DNA of 64,000 bases from CAVPMN01 sp963706425 (lineage in GTDB: Bacteria > Actinomycetota > Acidimicrobiia > Acidimicrobiales > Acidimicrobilacustridaceae), in assembly GCA_963706425.1 (NCBI GenBank), contig CAVPMN010000020.1:1116001-1180000 (forward strand). The letters run 5' to 3'. Below, piece after piece: positions 37,083 through 45,649 of this stretch (position 1 is its first letter; every line of letters starts with the position of its first letter). A model generated the notes under the pieces. The model was not told the DNA's origin and made no database searches. It saw nothing but the letters and a program-made list of their open reading frames with translations. The position numbers and the translations under genes are program-made.

Positions 37083-38347
37083 TCACCCACCCGGTGGGGC
37101 GGGGCCGGCTCGCATCGTTGAGTTGCGTTGGGTGCCGTGGCGTTGGCTCCAGATCGTGTCGCCCGTTCGGCGTGGTCCACCAGAACCAGCCGTCGTTGGT
37201 GGCGGTCATGGTCCAGCCGTTGCGGTGGGTGACCCGGTGGTGGTGTCGGCAGAGTCCGGCCAGGTTGTCGATGTCGGTCGGGCCTTCGGTGGGGGTGTAG
37301 TGCTCGACGTGATGGGCGTCGGTCCACGCCGCGGGGCATCCACAGCCGGGAAAGACGCAGCCGCCGTCGCGCAGGGCGATGGCTCGTCGTTGGCGGGCGG
37401 TGGCGTAGCGCACGGTGTGGCCCATGTCGACCGGGTATGCCCAGGCTGTCCAAGCACGATGGGGTGCAGATCGGGGTCGCACAGCAACACCCGGCTCACG
37501 TCGTCGGGCACGACGGTGCCGTCCGGGGTGACCGCCCCCGACTGCGGGCGTCATGGCGTTGACCGCCAACGTCACATCCGGGCGCGGTGCCTTGGTGGTG
37601 TCGAGATCGACACCCAGCCCGCGGCGGCACAGCTCGACGAAGGCGAGGGCGCGCAGGGTGGACTGGTCGGGCATCACCAACTCGGGGCAGACCTCACGGT
37701 CGGCCTTGAAGGCGCGGCGCAGCTCGGCGGCCATCTCGTCGATGGCCTGGCGGGCCACCAGGCCCCACTCACCCACCAACCGACCCGACACCTCCGTCGA
37801 GCCACCGAACGTGCCCGACAACAACAAGCGGTTGCGGGACAGGCCGTCGTCGGGATCGTGGCCGCCGTCCTCGTCCAACAGATCGGCGATGCCGGTCACC
37901 TCGCGGCGCCACCGCTCGAACAACGTGCCCTGAGCGGCGGCCACCAGGTGGTCCTGGATGTCGGCGATCTTCTTCACGATCCGCGGGTTCGCCGCAGCCA
38001 CGATCACCCGGGCGTGCTCCCAGCTGATCCGACCGGCGATCAGCGCCTCGTCGACCGACGAGAACCGGCCCGACAGCTCGACGCCCACCTTCACCCGGGT
38101 ACGCGCCACCGCCGGCGGCAGCATCGCCTCCCGCGCCAACCACCCACCCGTCGACAAACCGTGATCACGCTCGCACACCGACCGCTTCTCGGCCTCGGCC
38201 AGCCAGATGCCCCTCGGCCGCGTCGACCAGCCGACGGGCCTCTTCCAGGGCGAGCATCCCTTCCAACACCTCGGAGTCCGACAACAACGACACATCCGCA
38301 CCGGCCGCCTTGCGGCCCTGCTCCACGAGTGCGACGCTATCGAACAT
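37083..38347 (-). CDS. HNH endonuclease with DUF222 domain, 13E12 type (four frameshifts)
   Basis: About 420 residues. N-terminal DUF222 helical region (MFDSVALVEQGRKAAGADVS; STGGWLAREAMLPPAVARTR) and a C-terminal HNH nuclease with zinc-knuckle and catalytic His: GGCVFPGCGCPAAWTDAHHV ... NLAGLCRHHHRVTH. It ends SQRHGTQRNSTMRAGPAPPG. Frames change near 38205, 37545, 37450 and 37160, the last in a G run. These proteins are common in Actinobacteria, often in several copies; biological role unknown. The ATG lies inside a LexA box. Repeated indels make a decayed gene possible, although the density equals that of nearby core genes. Confidence 0.82.
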
Positions 38348-38355
38348 GTGTTCGA
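38340..38355 (-). promoter_or_regulatory. LexA/SOS box over the start codon of the HNH gene
   Basis: TCGAACATGTGTTCGA matches the Gram-positive/actinobacterial LexA consensus CGAAC-N4-GTTCG perfectly, with 7-bp arms. The CAT complement of the HNH start codon lies in its centre. In mycobacteria 13E12-type genes are among known LexA targets, which supports the assignment. Confidence 0.85.
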
Positions 38356-38382
38356 GTGTAGATGAAACGGACCGAGAAGTCA
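38355..38382 (-). promoter_or_regulatory. Probable promoter of the HNH gene
   Basis: On the minus strand TGACTT (38382-38377) and TACACT (38360-38355) are separated by 16 bases. The -10 abuts the LexA box, and the ATG begins 7 bases beyond it, so transcription would start on or next to the start codon and give a leaderless message. Confidence 0.5.
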
Positions 38383-38438
38383 CCAGGAAAGCCGACCGAA
38401 TAATTAAGGTTCGGCCACCGCGACCAGAGGACCACGAC

Positions 38439-38939
38439 GTGCTGACACCGAGACTCGAGATCCGACCCCCCACCGAAGCGGATCGGGCGCGCTTCGTCGC
38501 ACTGTTCGGCGACGAGGACTTCATGATCTTCTCAGGCGGCGTCCTCGACGAGGCCGCCGCGCACCGCCGCTTCGACGAGATGCTCGTGCGCGCCGACGAG
38601 CTGGCGTTCGCCAAGCAGCCGGTCGTCGAGCGGGCGACCGGCACGATCGTCGGCTACTGCGGCGTCAACTGGTTCCCCTTCGAGGGGGATCGCCGTCTCG
38701 AGTTCGGCTACCGCCTCGTCCCCGCCGCTCGCGGCCACGGCTACGCCACCGAAGCAGGCCGAGCACTGCTCGAGGTCGCCGAGCACACCTATCGAGGCGA
38801 GCTGCTGGCGATGATCGACCCCCGGAACCACGCCTCACAGAACGTCATCGGCAAGCTCGGCTTCACGTTCTGGAAGGACGCCGTGGTCGGCGGCTATCTC
38901 GACCACCTCTACCGAAGGCCGGTCGGCACCGGCACCTGA
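38439..38939 (+). CDS. GNAT family N-acetyltransferase
   Basis: 166 residues from the GTG start (VLTPRLEIRPPTEADRARF), resembling RimJ/RimL-type acetyltransferases. Acetyl-CoA motif LVPAARGHGYATEAGRALL, later NHASQNVIGKLGFTFW. Divergent from the HNH gene with an A/T-rich spacer (TAATTAAGG). Substrate unknown; may be an antibiotic, peptide or protein N-terminus. Confidence 0.85.
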   Translation: MLTPRLEIRPPTEADRARFVALFGDEDFMIFSGGVLDEAAAHRRFDEMLVRADELAFAKQPVVERATGTIVGYCGVNWFPFEGDRRLEFGYRLVPAARGHGYATEAGRALLEVAEHTYRGELLAMIDPRNHASQNVIGKLGFTFWKDAVVGGYLDHLYRRPVGTGT

Positions 38940-38946
38940 GCACGGT

Positions 38947-39555
38947 CTAGCGAGTGCCCAACGCTCCGGCGTCGAGCCCGAGCTGACCCTCGATCTCTCG
39001 GCGGGCCAGCCGGCGCATCTTCGCCAGGCTGGCCGCGGGGCGCACGGCCATCTGCATGGCCAGGCCGTCGAGCACTGCGGTGATCACCATGGCCGACTCC
39101 CGCTCGTCGTCCACCTCGAAGGTGCCGTCGTCGACTCCTTCGCGGATCACCTCGGCCAGCAGGTCGACCCAGGTCTGGTTGAGTCGACCGGCGGTCTGGC
39201 GCAGGACATCGTTGCGAGTGGCTTCGCTGAACGCGTCGATCCACAGCGCCACCAACGGATCGTCGCTCGTCGGCCCGTAGAAGCGCAGGAACCGCCGCAT
39301 GCGGTCGAGTGGATCCCTCCCCTTGCGCAGCTGCGTACCCAGAGCGTCGAGATCCTCGGTGGCGGCCAGGTCGAAGGCGGCCGCCAGCAGCCCGTCCTTC
39401 GACGGGAAGTAGTGGTGCAGGAGCCCGTGGGTGACCCCCGCCTCGCGGGTGACGTCGCGCGTGGTCACCGCGCCGAAGCCGTCGCGGGCGATGACCACCA
39501 ACGCCGCCCGCAGGATCGCCTCGCGCCTCTCCTCGAACGACAGCCGGGTTGCCAC
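38947..39555 (-). CDS. TetR family transcriptional regulator
   Basis: 202 residues. Helix-turn-helix FGAVTTRDVTREAGVTHGLLHHYFPSKDGLL at about residues 28-58 in two parts: VTTRDVTREAGV and LLHHYFPSKD. C-terminal ligand-binding helices are diverse. Start GTG. Divergent from an MFS transporter gene with two similar dyads between them, so it probably represses that exporter and itself. Confidence 0.9.
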   Translation of the reverse strand: MATRLSFEERREAILRAALVVIARDGFGAVTTRDVTREAGVTHGLLHHYFPSKDGLLAAAFDLAATEDLDALGTQLRKGRDPLDRMRRFLRFYGPTSDDPLVALWIDAFSEATRNDVLRQTAGRLNQTWVDLLAEVIREGVDDGTFEVDDERESAMVITAVLDGLAMQMAVRPAASLAKMRRLARREIEGQLGLDAGALGTR

Positions 39556-39585
39556 GCATGCAGTCTACGGGAATCGACGTGCGAG

Positions 39586-39627
39586 TTGGACGGTTGACCA
39601 GTTAGTATCAGTTGGACATTCGACCAA
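39586..39627. promoter_or_regulatory. Two copies of a TetR-type operator, TTGGAC-N4-GACCA
   Basis: TTGGACGGTTGACCAG (39586-39601) and TTGGACATTCGACCAA (39612-39627), 26 bases start to start, lie between the divergent tetR and MFS genes. Both are imperfect palindromes of the same consensus. The local composition is A/T-richer than surroundings. Confidence 0.65.
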
Positions 39628-39668
39628 CAACACACCTGCCGGACCATCGGCCAGACCAAGTAGCCCCC

Positions 39669-40884
39669 ATGACCTCCGTCGCCGTCACCACGTCGAAACC
39701 CACCGCCAGCACCGACCTCGCCAGCGGCCGCGCCGCCGAGCGCTGGCTGCTGGCGGCGTCGTTCCTGATGGCGAGCGCCAGCATCGCGGTGTTCGTGCTG
39801 CTCCCCGATCTCCAGGCCGAGCTCGGGCTCAGCACCGCCAGCCTCGGGCCCATCGCGGCCGCCAGCTTCCTGGCGGGCTTCGGCGCCCAGCTGCTGCTCG
39901 CTCCCCTGGCCGACCGCGGCTGGGAGCAACGGCTCCTCGTCGGCTCGCTCGTCGCGGCCGCCATATCGCTGTTGGGCACCGCCCTGGCCACCAACGCCAC
40001 GACCCTCGTGGCCATGCGCGCCCTCGAGGGGCTGGCGCTCGGTGCGTTCATCCCGGCCACCCGGGCCATCGTGTCGCGCACCGCCGGCGCCGAGATCGGC
40101 GAGCGACTGGGTCGGCTCTCCGCGGCCGAGTTCGCCGGCATCGCCATCGGCCCGCTCGTCGCGGCGGGCATCGCGGCCATGTGGTCAGCCGACGCGGCCC
40201 TCGTCACCCTCGCCCTGGTCGCACTCGCCACGGTCCCGGTGGTGAATCGCATCGCGGGTGCAGTCGACGCCGGCTCAGGCGTCCCGACCGGTCCGCACAC
40301 GCCGATCCTCGACACCCCTCGCTCCGGTCTCGATCTGCTCGCCACGCGCAAGGTGTGGGCGGCACTCCTCCTGACCGTGGCCGTCACCATCCCCGTCGGC
40401 GCCTACGACACCCTGTGGGCCCGGTTCCTCACCGACCACGGCGCGAGCACGCTCGTCATCGGGGCCAGCCTCACCGTCTTCGCCGTGCCCTACGTGCTGC
40501 TGGCCGGGCGGGCCGGCCGGTTGAGCGACCGCATGGGCCCGCTCCCCGCCGCCGCCCTGGGCCTCGTCGTGATGTCGGTCGTCATCGTGGGCTACGGCCT
40601 GCTCACCAACGTGGGCATCATCATCGCCATCGGCCTGGTCGAGTCGACCGGCCAGGCGCTGGCCGCTCCGGCGGCGCAGGCCGCCGCCAGTCGCTCCGTG
40701 CCCGTCGCGGCGCGCCGGCACCGTCCAGGGCCTGGCCGGCGCGGTCGGCACGTTGGCCGCCGGCCTGGTGGCCCTCGTGGCCGCGCCCGTCTACGCGGGC
40801 ATCGGCCAGACCGGGCTGTTCGTGGGCACCGCGGCGCTCGTGCTCGGCGCCCTGGCCCTCAGCGCCCTGCTCAGTCGCAACTGA
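39669..40884 (+). CDS. MFS transporter (one frameshift)
   Basis: About 405 residues with about 12 hydrophobic helices; drug-efflux-type half repeats (LLLAPLADRGWEQRLLVG after helix 2; VLLAGRAGRLSDRMGPLP in the second half). Near 40712 the frame shifts from SRSVP to GTVQGLAGAVGTLAAGLVAL. Start ATG at MTSVAVTTSK. Probable exporter of the compound sensed by the adjacent TetR regulator. Confidence 0.88.
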
Positions 40885-40902
40885 TCAGGCGCAGCTGATC
40901 AG
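40881..40902. terminator. Hairpin spanning both stop codons of convergent MFS and LCP genes
   Basis: CTGATCAG (40881-40888) and CTGATCAG (40895-40902) are separated by GCGCAG and can pair as an 8-bp stem. The MFS stop (40882-40884) and the LCP stop (complement of 40899-40901) both lie in it. No clear U-tract; a bidirectional or Rho-assisted terminator is inferred. Confidence 0.5.
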
Positions 40903-42368
40903 TCGCAGACGACGTCGGCCGGCGCCTCGCCGGGCACCACGCCGATCGTCTCGGGCTCGGGCGCGAGCGTGGTGCCCGTGCCGGCCACGCTCGTGCCGGT
41001 GCTCGCCCGCTCGGTGGTGGTGGTGCTGGTGGTCGGCAGTCGGAAGTCGTTGCCGGTGACCACCACCACCTCCCCGGGCGCCAGGGTGCTGTCCTCGTCG
41101 AGCTGGGCTCCGTTGCGCAACACCCGGGCGATCTCGTTGGCCGCCACCTCACCACCGGGCGCGTAGCGCACCACGGTGAGGCTGACCTTGGCGGGTGCGT
41201 CGCCGGTGCCCACCACGTTGAAGCCCAGCGCCTCGAACGCCTCGCGGGCGTCGGCCGCCTGACCGGCCACCCCGCTGCCGTTCTGCACCGACACCGAGAC
41301 CGGCACCGCCGGCGTGGTGTCAGTCGGTCGACGGCGGGCGGAACACGTCGAGGATGGGTGCGGCGCCGAGCTCGTCGAGTCGCAGACCGACGCCCCGCCC
41401 GCGGTCTCGAACTGCTCGACCGGCAGCGTGTGGGTGCGCAGGTTCTCCCCGGCGAACTCCCCGAACTGCTTCGGCAGGTTGATCAGCTTGCCCGGATCGA
41501 GTCCCTCGTCGACGTTGAGGTTGGGCGCGATGGACGAGAGCAGGTCGTTCATCGTCTTGAGGTCGTAGCCGTCGGTCGAGGCCGCCGCCCGATCGACCAG
41601 CTCGCGCATGAAGACCTGCTGGCGCGAGATGCGACCCAGATCGCCGGTGGGATCGTCGACCCAGTTGCCCCGGCTGTCGAGGTACTGGAGATGGCGGGCC
41701 CGGGTGAACGCCAGCGCCTGCGTGCCGTCGAGCGTGGTGCAACCGGCGCTCTCGATGACGAGGCCCGAGTTGCGGTCGCGCATCGCCCGGTCGAAGTACA
41801 TGGGGATGCCGCCCACTGCGTCGACCACGCCCTTGAAGCTGGCGAAGTCGACCTCGATGTAGTGGTTGATGTCGATGCCGAAGTTCTGCTTGATGGTGTC
41901 GATGAGACGCTGGGGGCCGTCGTCGAAGCTGTAGGCGGTGTTGATGCGCTCGCGCCCGTCGGTGCGGGCGATGGGCAGCCACAGATCGCGCGGGAACGAG
42001 ACCATGTCGATCGTGCCCGCTCGGGGATCGACCCGCACGATCATGATGGTGTCACTGCGCCGGCCTCCCCCCTCACCCTCGTCGCCGATGAACGCGGAGG
42101 CGTCGGGCGAGGTGGGATCGACGTTCTCGCGATCGTCGGAGCCGACCACCAGGTAGTTCTTCGGGTCGAGTTCGCCGGCTTTGGTGACGTCGACGTCCTC
42201 GCGGCCGATCTGGCTGAAGCGCCACGCCACATAGCCGGCGCCGGCGGCGACGGCGACGATGGCCACGACGACGAGCACACCGGAACCCACGAGGAGCCGC
42301 CGCCACCAGCTGCGGCCCGGTCGCGCCGGGGCGTCGTCCGTCGGCAGGTTGGGGGGGCCGGAGGACAT
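40899..42368 (-). CDS. LytR-CpsA-Psr family cell-wall ligase with LytR_C domain (two compensating frameshifts)
   Basis: 489 residues. Cytosolic N-terminus, one membrane helix (GSGVLVVVAIVAVAAGAGYVA), extracellular LCP phosphotransferase domain (GGRRSDTIMIVRVDPRAG; MVSFPRDLWLPI; RINTAYSFDDG; AVGGIPMYFDRAMRD; LAFTRARH) and a C-terminal LytR_C domain (VSVQNGSGVAGQAADAREAF), then a Ser/Thr-rich tail. Such enzymes attach lipid-linked glycopolymers to peptidoglycan. Between about 41393 and 41333 the frame is displaced and then restored (the true text is LRLDELGAAPILDVFRPPSTD). Confidence 0.88.
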   Translation of the reverse strand: MSSGPPNLPTDDAPARPGRSWWRRLLVGSGVLVVVAIVAVAAGAGYVAWRFSQIGREDVDVTKAGELDPKNYLVVGSDDRENVDPTSPDASAFIGDEGEGGGRRSDTIMIVRVDPRAGTIDMVSFPRDLWLPIARTDGRERINTAYSFDDGPQRLIDTIKQNFGIDINHYIEVDFASFKGVVDAVGGIPMYFDRAMRDRNSGLVIESAGCTTLDGTQALAFTRARHLQYLDSRGNWVDDPTGDLGRISRQQVFMRELVDRAAASTDGYDLKTMNDLLSSIAPNLNVDEGLDPGKLINLPKQFGEFAGENLRTHTLPVEQFETAGGASVCDSTSSAPHPSSTCSARRRPTDTTPAVPVSVSVQNGSGVAGQAADAREAFEALGFNVVGTGDAPAKVSLTVVRYAPGGEVAANEIARVLRNGAQLDEDSTLAPGEVVVVTGNDFRLPTTSTTTTERASTGTSVAGTGTTLAPEPETIGVVPGEAPADVVCD

Positions 42369-42426
42369 GACCCCGAGAGGCTAGCTCTGCCGCCGCCCCA
42401 CCCAGCGTGCACCCCACCGGCGAATT

Positions 42427-42444
42427 CGGTGACCTGGGTCACCG
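42427..42444. promoter_or_regulatory. Crp/GlxR-like palindrome upstream of LCP gene
   Basis: CGGTGACCTGGGTCACCG has 8-bp perfect arms and contains GTGA-N6-TCAC, the core of Crp/GlxR binding sites. It is 59 bases upstream of the LCP start codon (42368). No Crp-type regulator gene is in the window; the single cNMP-domain protein lacks a DNA-binding domain. Confidence 0.55.
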
Positions 42445-42494
42445 TGGGTGGTCGCCGGGCGGCCGCAGCTGAGCTGGCCGAGGTCGACAGCCGG

Positions 42495-43353
42495 TCAGGC
42501 CTCGATGTCGCTGTTCTCCGGGACGAACTGGCTGGCGAAGAACAGGGCTCCCTGCGGATCGCGTAGGAGTGCGGTGCGGGTCCACGGCGCGTCCATGGGA
42601 CCGGCGACGACCTCGGCGCCGAGCTCCGTCGCTTTCGTCGCCGCCGCGTCGACATCGTCGACACCGAACGTCACCGTCCAGTGGGCCGGTGTGGTGGGGT
42701 CGTCCTCGGCGATCGGCTCGACCGCCGCGACCACGTCGACGAAGCCGTCGGGCGCGCCCATCTGCGCCATCTGGTCGTGCAGGCCCGGGTTGCCCTCCTC
42801 GAGATGATCCCCATAGCCCGGCAGCGTCCACATGACGCCGGCCGGCATCTCGAGCGCCCGCCAACCGAACAGCGCGCCGTAGAACGCCTCGGCGCGAGGT
42901 AGGTCACGGGTGGCCAGGCCGTTGAAGATCAGCGCCCCGTGCTCGTTGACGACCTTGGCCCCGCGATGGTTCTTCGCTTCCCACACACACAACACGGCAC
43001 CCTCGGGATCGGTGATGACCGCCATGCGCCCGGCGTCCATCACGTCGAAGGGTTCCGTCGCCTCGCCACCCGCCTCGCGCGCCTTCGCGACCGCCTCGTC
43101 GGCGCGGTCGACCCACACGTAGGTGTTCCACCTCGCCGTGCGCGGCGCGCCCTCATCGATCGACCCGACCGCCGCCACGTCGCCGCCTCGGATGCGCCCG
43201 GCGAGATAGCTGCCGTCGGACCCTTCGGGCATCTGCTGCTCGAACTCCCAGCCGAACAGGCCGGCGTAGAACTCGGCCGCCGCGGTCGGGGTCGGGTTGG
43301 CTGGTGTCGATCCAGCAGGGCACGCCCGCGATGTAGCCGTTGCGTTCAGACAT
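42495..43353 (-). CDS. VOC-superfamily protein, two-domain CFP32-like (one frameshift)
   Basis: About 285 residues with two vicinal-oxygen-chelate (glyoxalase/bleomycin-resistance) domains: first MSERNGYIAGVPCWIDTSQP ... WNTYVWVDRADEAVAKA, second VNEHGALIFNGLATRDLPRA ... TGF-type VTFGVDDVDAAATKA. Similar to mycobacterial CFP32 (Rv0577)-type proteins, which occur in actinobacteria with F420. Frame shifts near 43290 within FYAGLFGWEFE. Function not established; may bind a metabolite or drug. Confidence 0.82.
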
Positions 43354-43536
43354 GGCGATCACTCCACTTCTCGGGTTTCGGGGCCGTCGGGTTCGGACTC
43401 CGGGTTCGTCATCACCGCGACCCTACGAAGGAGAACCGGCCACGGTATGACCGGTTTTCTGACGTCCGGCGACAACGCGGCCAGCGCGCGGTGCCCTACC
43501 CGATCGCCGGGCGTGCACGCGAACAGCCCGCAGCGC

Positions 43537-44184
43537 TCACCCTGCGGTCGCCACCGCCTCGTCGGCGATCGCCGCGGCTTCGGTGGCGTCGACCCCGAGC
43601 GCTTGGAGCAGCCTGCGCAGCACGATCCGACGATAGGAGCGACCCTGCGCTTCGTCGGGTGCGCTCTGGTCGACCAACCGCCGGGCGGCCATCAGGATCG
43701 ACCCGACCACCACGTCGAGGGTGGCGTCGTCGGGCGGATCGGTGAACCGACCGGCTGCGTAGCCGGCCGCCAGGTCCTCGAGCAGATGGGAGAACGGGCC
43801 GCCGGCCACCAGCGCCTGCTGCACCGGCTCGAGGCGCAGGGCGACGCGCACGATGTCGGGGTCGGCCTCGGCCCGGGCCAGGGCCCGTGCGGTGATCACG
43901 GCGAACCGCCGGGCGGGGTCGGGATCGTCGACCGCCGCAGCCGACTCCGCCGCGAAGCGGTCGACGATGAGGGGCACGAGCGCAGCGATGAGCTGCTCCC
44001 GATCGGCGAAGTAGTTGTAGAAGGTCCCGTGCGAGACGCCGGCGCGCTCCACGATGTCGCTGACGCTGAAGGCCTCACCCTTCTCGGCCAGCACCTCGAG
44101 CGCGGTCTCGAGCAAGAGGCGCCGGGTGCGGGCCTTCTTCTTGTGGCCCCGGGTGAGGGTGGGCCCGTTGGTCGTGTCCGTCAC
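43537..44184 (-). CDS. TetR family regulator of the aromatic operon
   Basis: 215 residues. HTH region FSVSDIVERAGVSHGTFYNY (about residues 39-58). C-terminal tail rich in Ala/Asp. Divergent from the operon starting at 44295 with a long perfect palindrome between them, so it is the probable repressor of that operon. Ligand would be an aromatic or ring-cleavage intermediate; this is inference. Confidence 0.9.
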   Translation of the reverse strand: MTDTTNGPTLTRGHKKKARTRRLLLETALEVLAEKGEAFSVSDIVERAGVSHGTFYNYFADREQLIAALVPLIVDRFAAESAAAVDDPDPARRFAVITARALARAEADPDIVRVALRLEPVQQALVAGGPFSHLLEDLAAGYAAGRFTDPPDDATLDVVVGSILMAARRLVDQSAPDEAQGRSYRRIVLRRLLQALGVDATEAAAIADEAVATAG

Positions 44185-44205
44185 GACCGCGATCCTACCC
44201 GACAG

Positions 44206-44238
44206 TTGACAGTCTCTTCAATATTGAAGATAGTGTCA
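44206..44238 (+). promoter_or_regulatory. Promoter with TetR operator in its spacer
   Basis: TTGACA (44206-44211) and GATAGT (44229-44234) are exactly 17 bases apart. Their spacer contains the perfect 16-bp palindrome TCTTCAATATTGAAGA (44215-44230), and outer arms TGACA and TGTCA (44207-44211, 44234-44238) are symmetric around the same centre. A/T-rich in a GC-rich region. A bound dimer would hide both promoter hexamers. Confidence 0.85.
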
Positions 44239-44294
44239 TTTCTAGTCCGGCGACGCCCGGTCGCCCGCAGCCTTCGAGGAGGGCTCATCCAGCC

Positions 44295-44863
44295 ATGACC
44301 GACCACCTCCCGACTCCCCGCCTCACGCTCGGGCACACCACCCTGGCGGTGCGCGATCTCGACCGCATGGTCGCGTTCTACGTCGACGTGCTCGGCTTCC
44401 ACGTCACCAATCGGGCGCGCCGGCACCCGGGGTCGCCGACATGGTGTTCCTGTCGCAGGACCCGACCGCCCATCACCAGATCGTGATGGTGAGCGATGGG
44501 CCGACAGCCGAGCACGCCTTCGTCATGACCGACCATCTCGCCTTCCGCACCGGTGACCTCGACGACCTGCGAATCATCGCGAAGCGACTCGACGACGCCG
44601 GAGTCGACGGCGTCATCCCGATCTCGCACGGCAACGCGTGGTCGCTCTACTTCACCGATCCGGAGGGCAACGGCCTCGAGTGCTTCGTCGATTCGCCCTT
44701 CCACGTCGCCCAACCGTTCGCGGACGCCCTCGACCTGTCCGCCACCGACGACGAGATCGAGGCCACCACCCGCGCCAAGATCGAGGCGCTGGCCGAGTTC
44801 CAGCCGTTCGCCGACTGGCGGGCCGCGTTCGGCGAGCGGCTCGCTGCGGGCAACGGGGCCTGA
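44295..44863 (+). CDS. VOC-family protein, extradiol-dioxygenase-like (one frameshift)
   Basis: About 190 residues, one VOC domain. N-terminal LTLGHTTLAVRDLDRMVAFY (metal-ligand His of the family in GHTTLAV), then after a frame change near 44425 VFLSQDPTAHHQIVMVSDG, AFRTGDLDDLRIIAKRL, WSLYFTDPEGNGLECFVDSP with the terminal Glu ligand. Resembles catechol-2,3-dioxygenase-like proteins, but a lyase or isomerase role is also possible. GAGGAGGG ribosome site 13 bases before ATG. First gene of the operon. Confidence 0.82.
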
Positions 44864-44867
44864 CGCG

Positions 44868-45648
44868 ATGGACCTCGGTATCCGCGGCCGTCGAGCCATC
44901 GTGTGCGCCTCGAGCCGGGGCCTCGGCTTCGCCTGCGCAGCGTCCCTCGCCGGCGAAGGCGTCGACATCACGATCAACGGTCGCGACGCCGACGCTCTCG
45001 ACACTGCCGTGCGTCGGCTCTCGGAGCGCCACGACGCCAACGTGCGCGGCGTCTGCGGCGACATCGGTGATCCCGCCACCCGCGATGCCCTGCTGGCTGC
45101 GTGCCCTGCAACCCGACATCTTGGTGACCAACAACGGCGGTCCGACGCCCGGCCGATTCGCAGACTGGGAACGCGACCACTGGGTCGCCGCCCTCGACGC
45201 CAACATGCTGACGCCGCTCGCCCTGATCCGGGTCGTGCTCGACGGCATGGTCGAGCGTCGGTTCGGCCGCATCGTCAACATCACCTCGGCCATGGTGAAG
45301 ACCCCCCTGTCGCCGATGGGCTTGTCGACGGGCGCGCGCACCGGCCTCACGTCGGTCGCCAAGGCACTCTCGCGCGACGTGGCGTCGGCCAACGTCACCA
45401 TCAACAACATCCTGCCTGAGCGCATCGACACCGAACGGCAGCGCCAGATGGCCGAGCTGCACGCCGAGCTCGGAGGCATCACCGTCGACGAGGCCTACGC
45501 GCACATGGCCACCACCATCGCCGCCGGCCGGCTCGGGCTGCCGTCAGAAGTCGGCGACGCTTGCGCGTTCCTCTGCAGCGCTCAGGCCGGCTTCATCAGC
45601 GGGCAGAACCTCCAACTCGACGGCGGCAGCTATCAGGGGCTGATGTGA
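44868..45648 (+). CDS. SDR family oxidoreductase (one frameshift)
   Basis: About 260 residues. Cofactor motif IVCASSRGLGFACAASLA (a CASS variant of TGxxxGxG), NNGGPTPGRF, catalytic Ser in IVNITSAMVKTP; the usual YxxxK is replaced by ...STGARTGLTSVAKAL, so Tyr is absent while Lys remains. C-terminus ISGQNLQLDGGSYQGLM. Frame changes near 45108 (extra C). Members of this subgroup (3-oxoacyl-ACP-reductase-like without Tyr) are known. Second gene of the aromatic operon. Confidence 0.82.
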
Positions 45649-45649
45649 G

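Noticed and set aside
37083..38347. HNH gene as a pseudogene
   Set aside because: Four frame changes look like decay, but nearby core genes have similar rates, and the active-site residues and the LexA box are intact.
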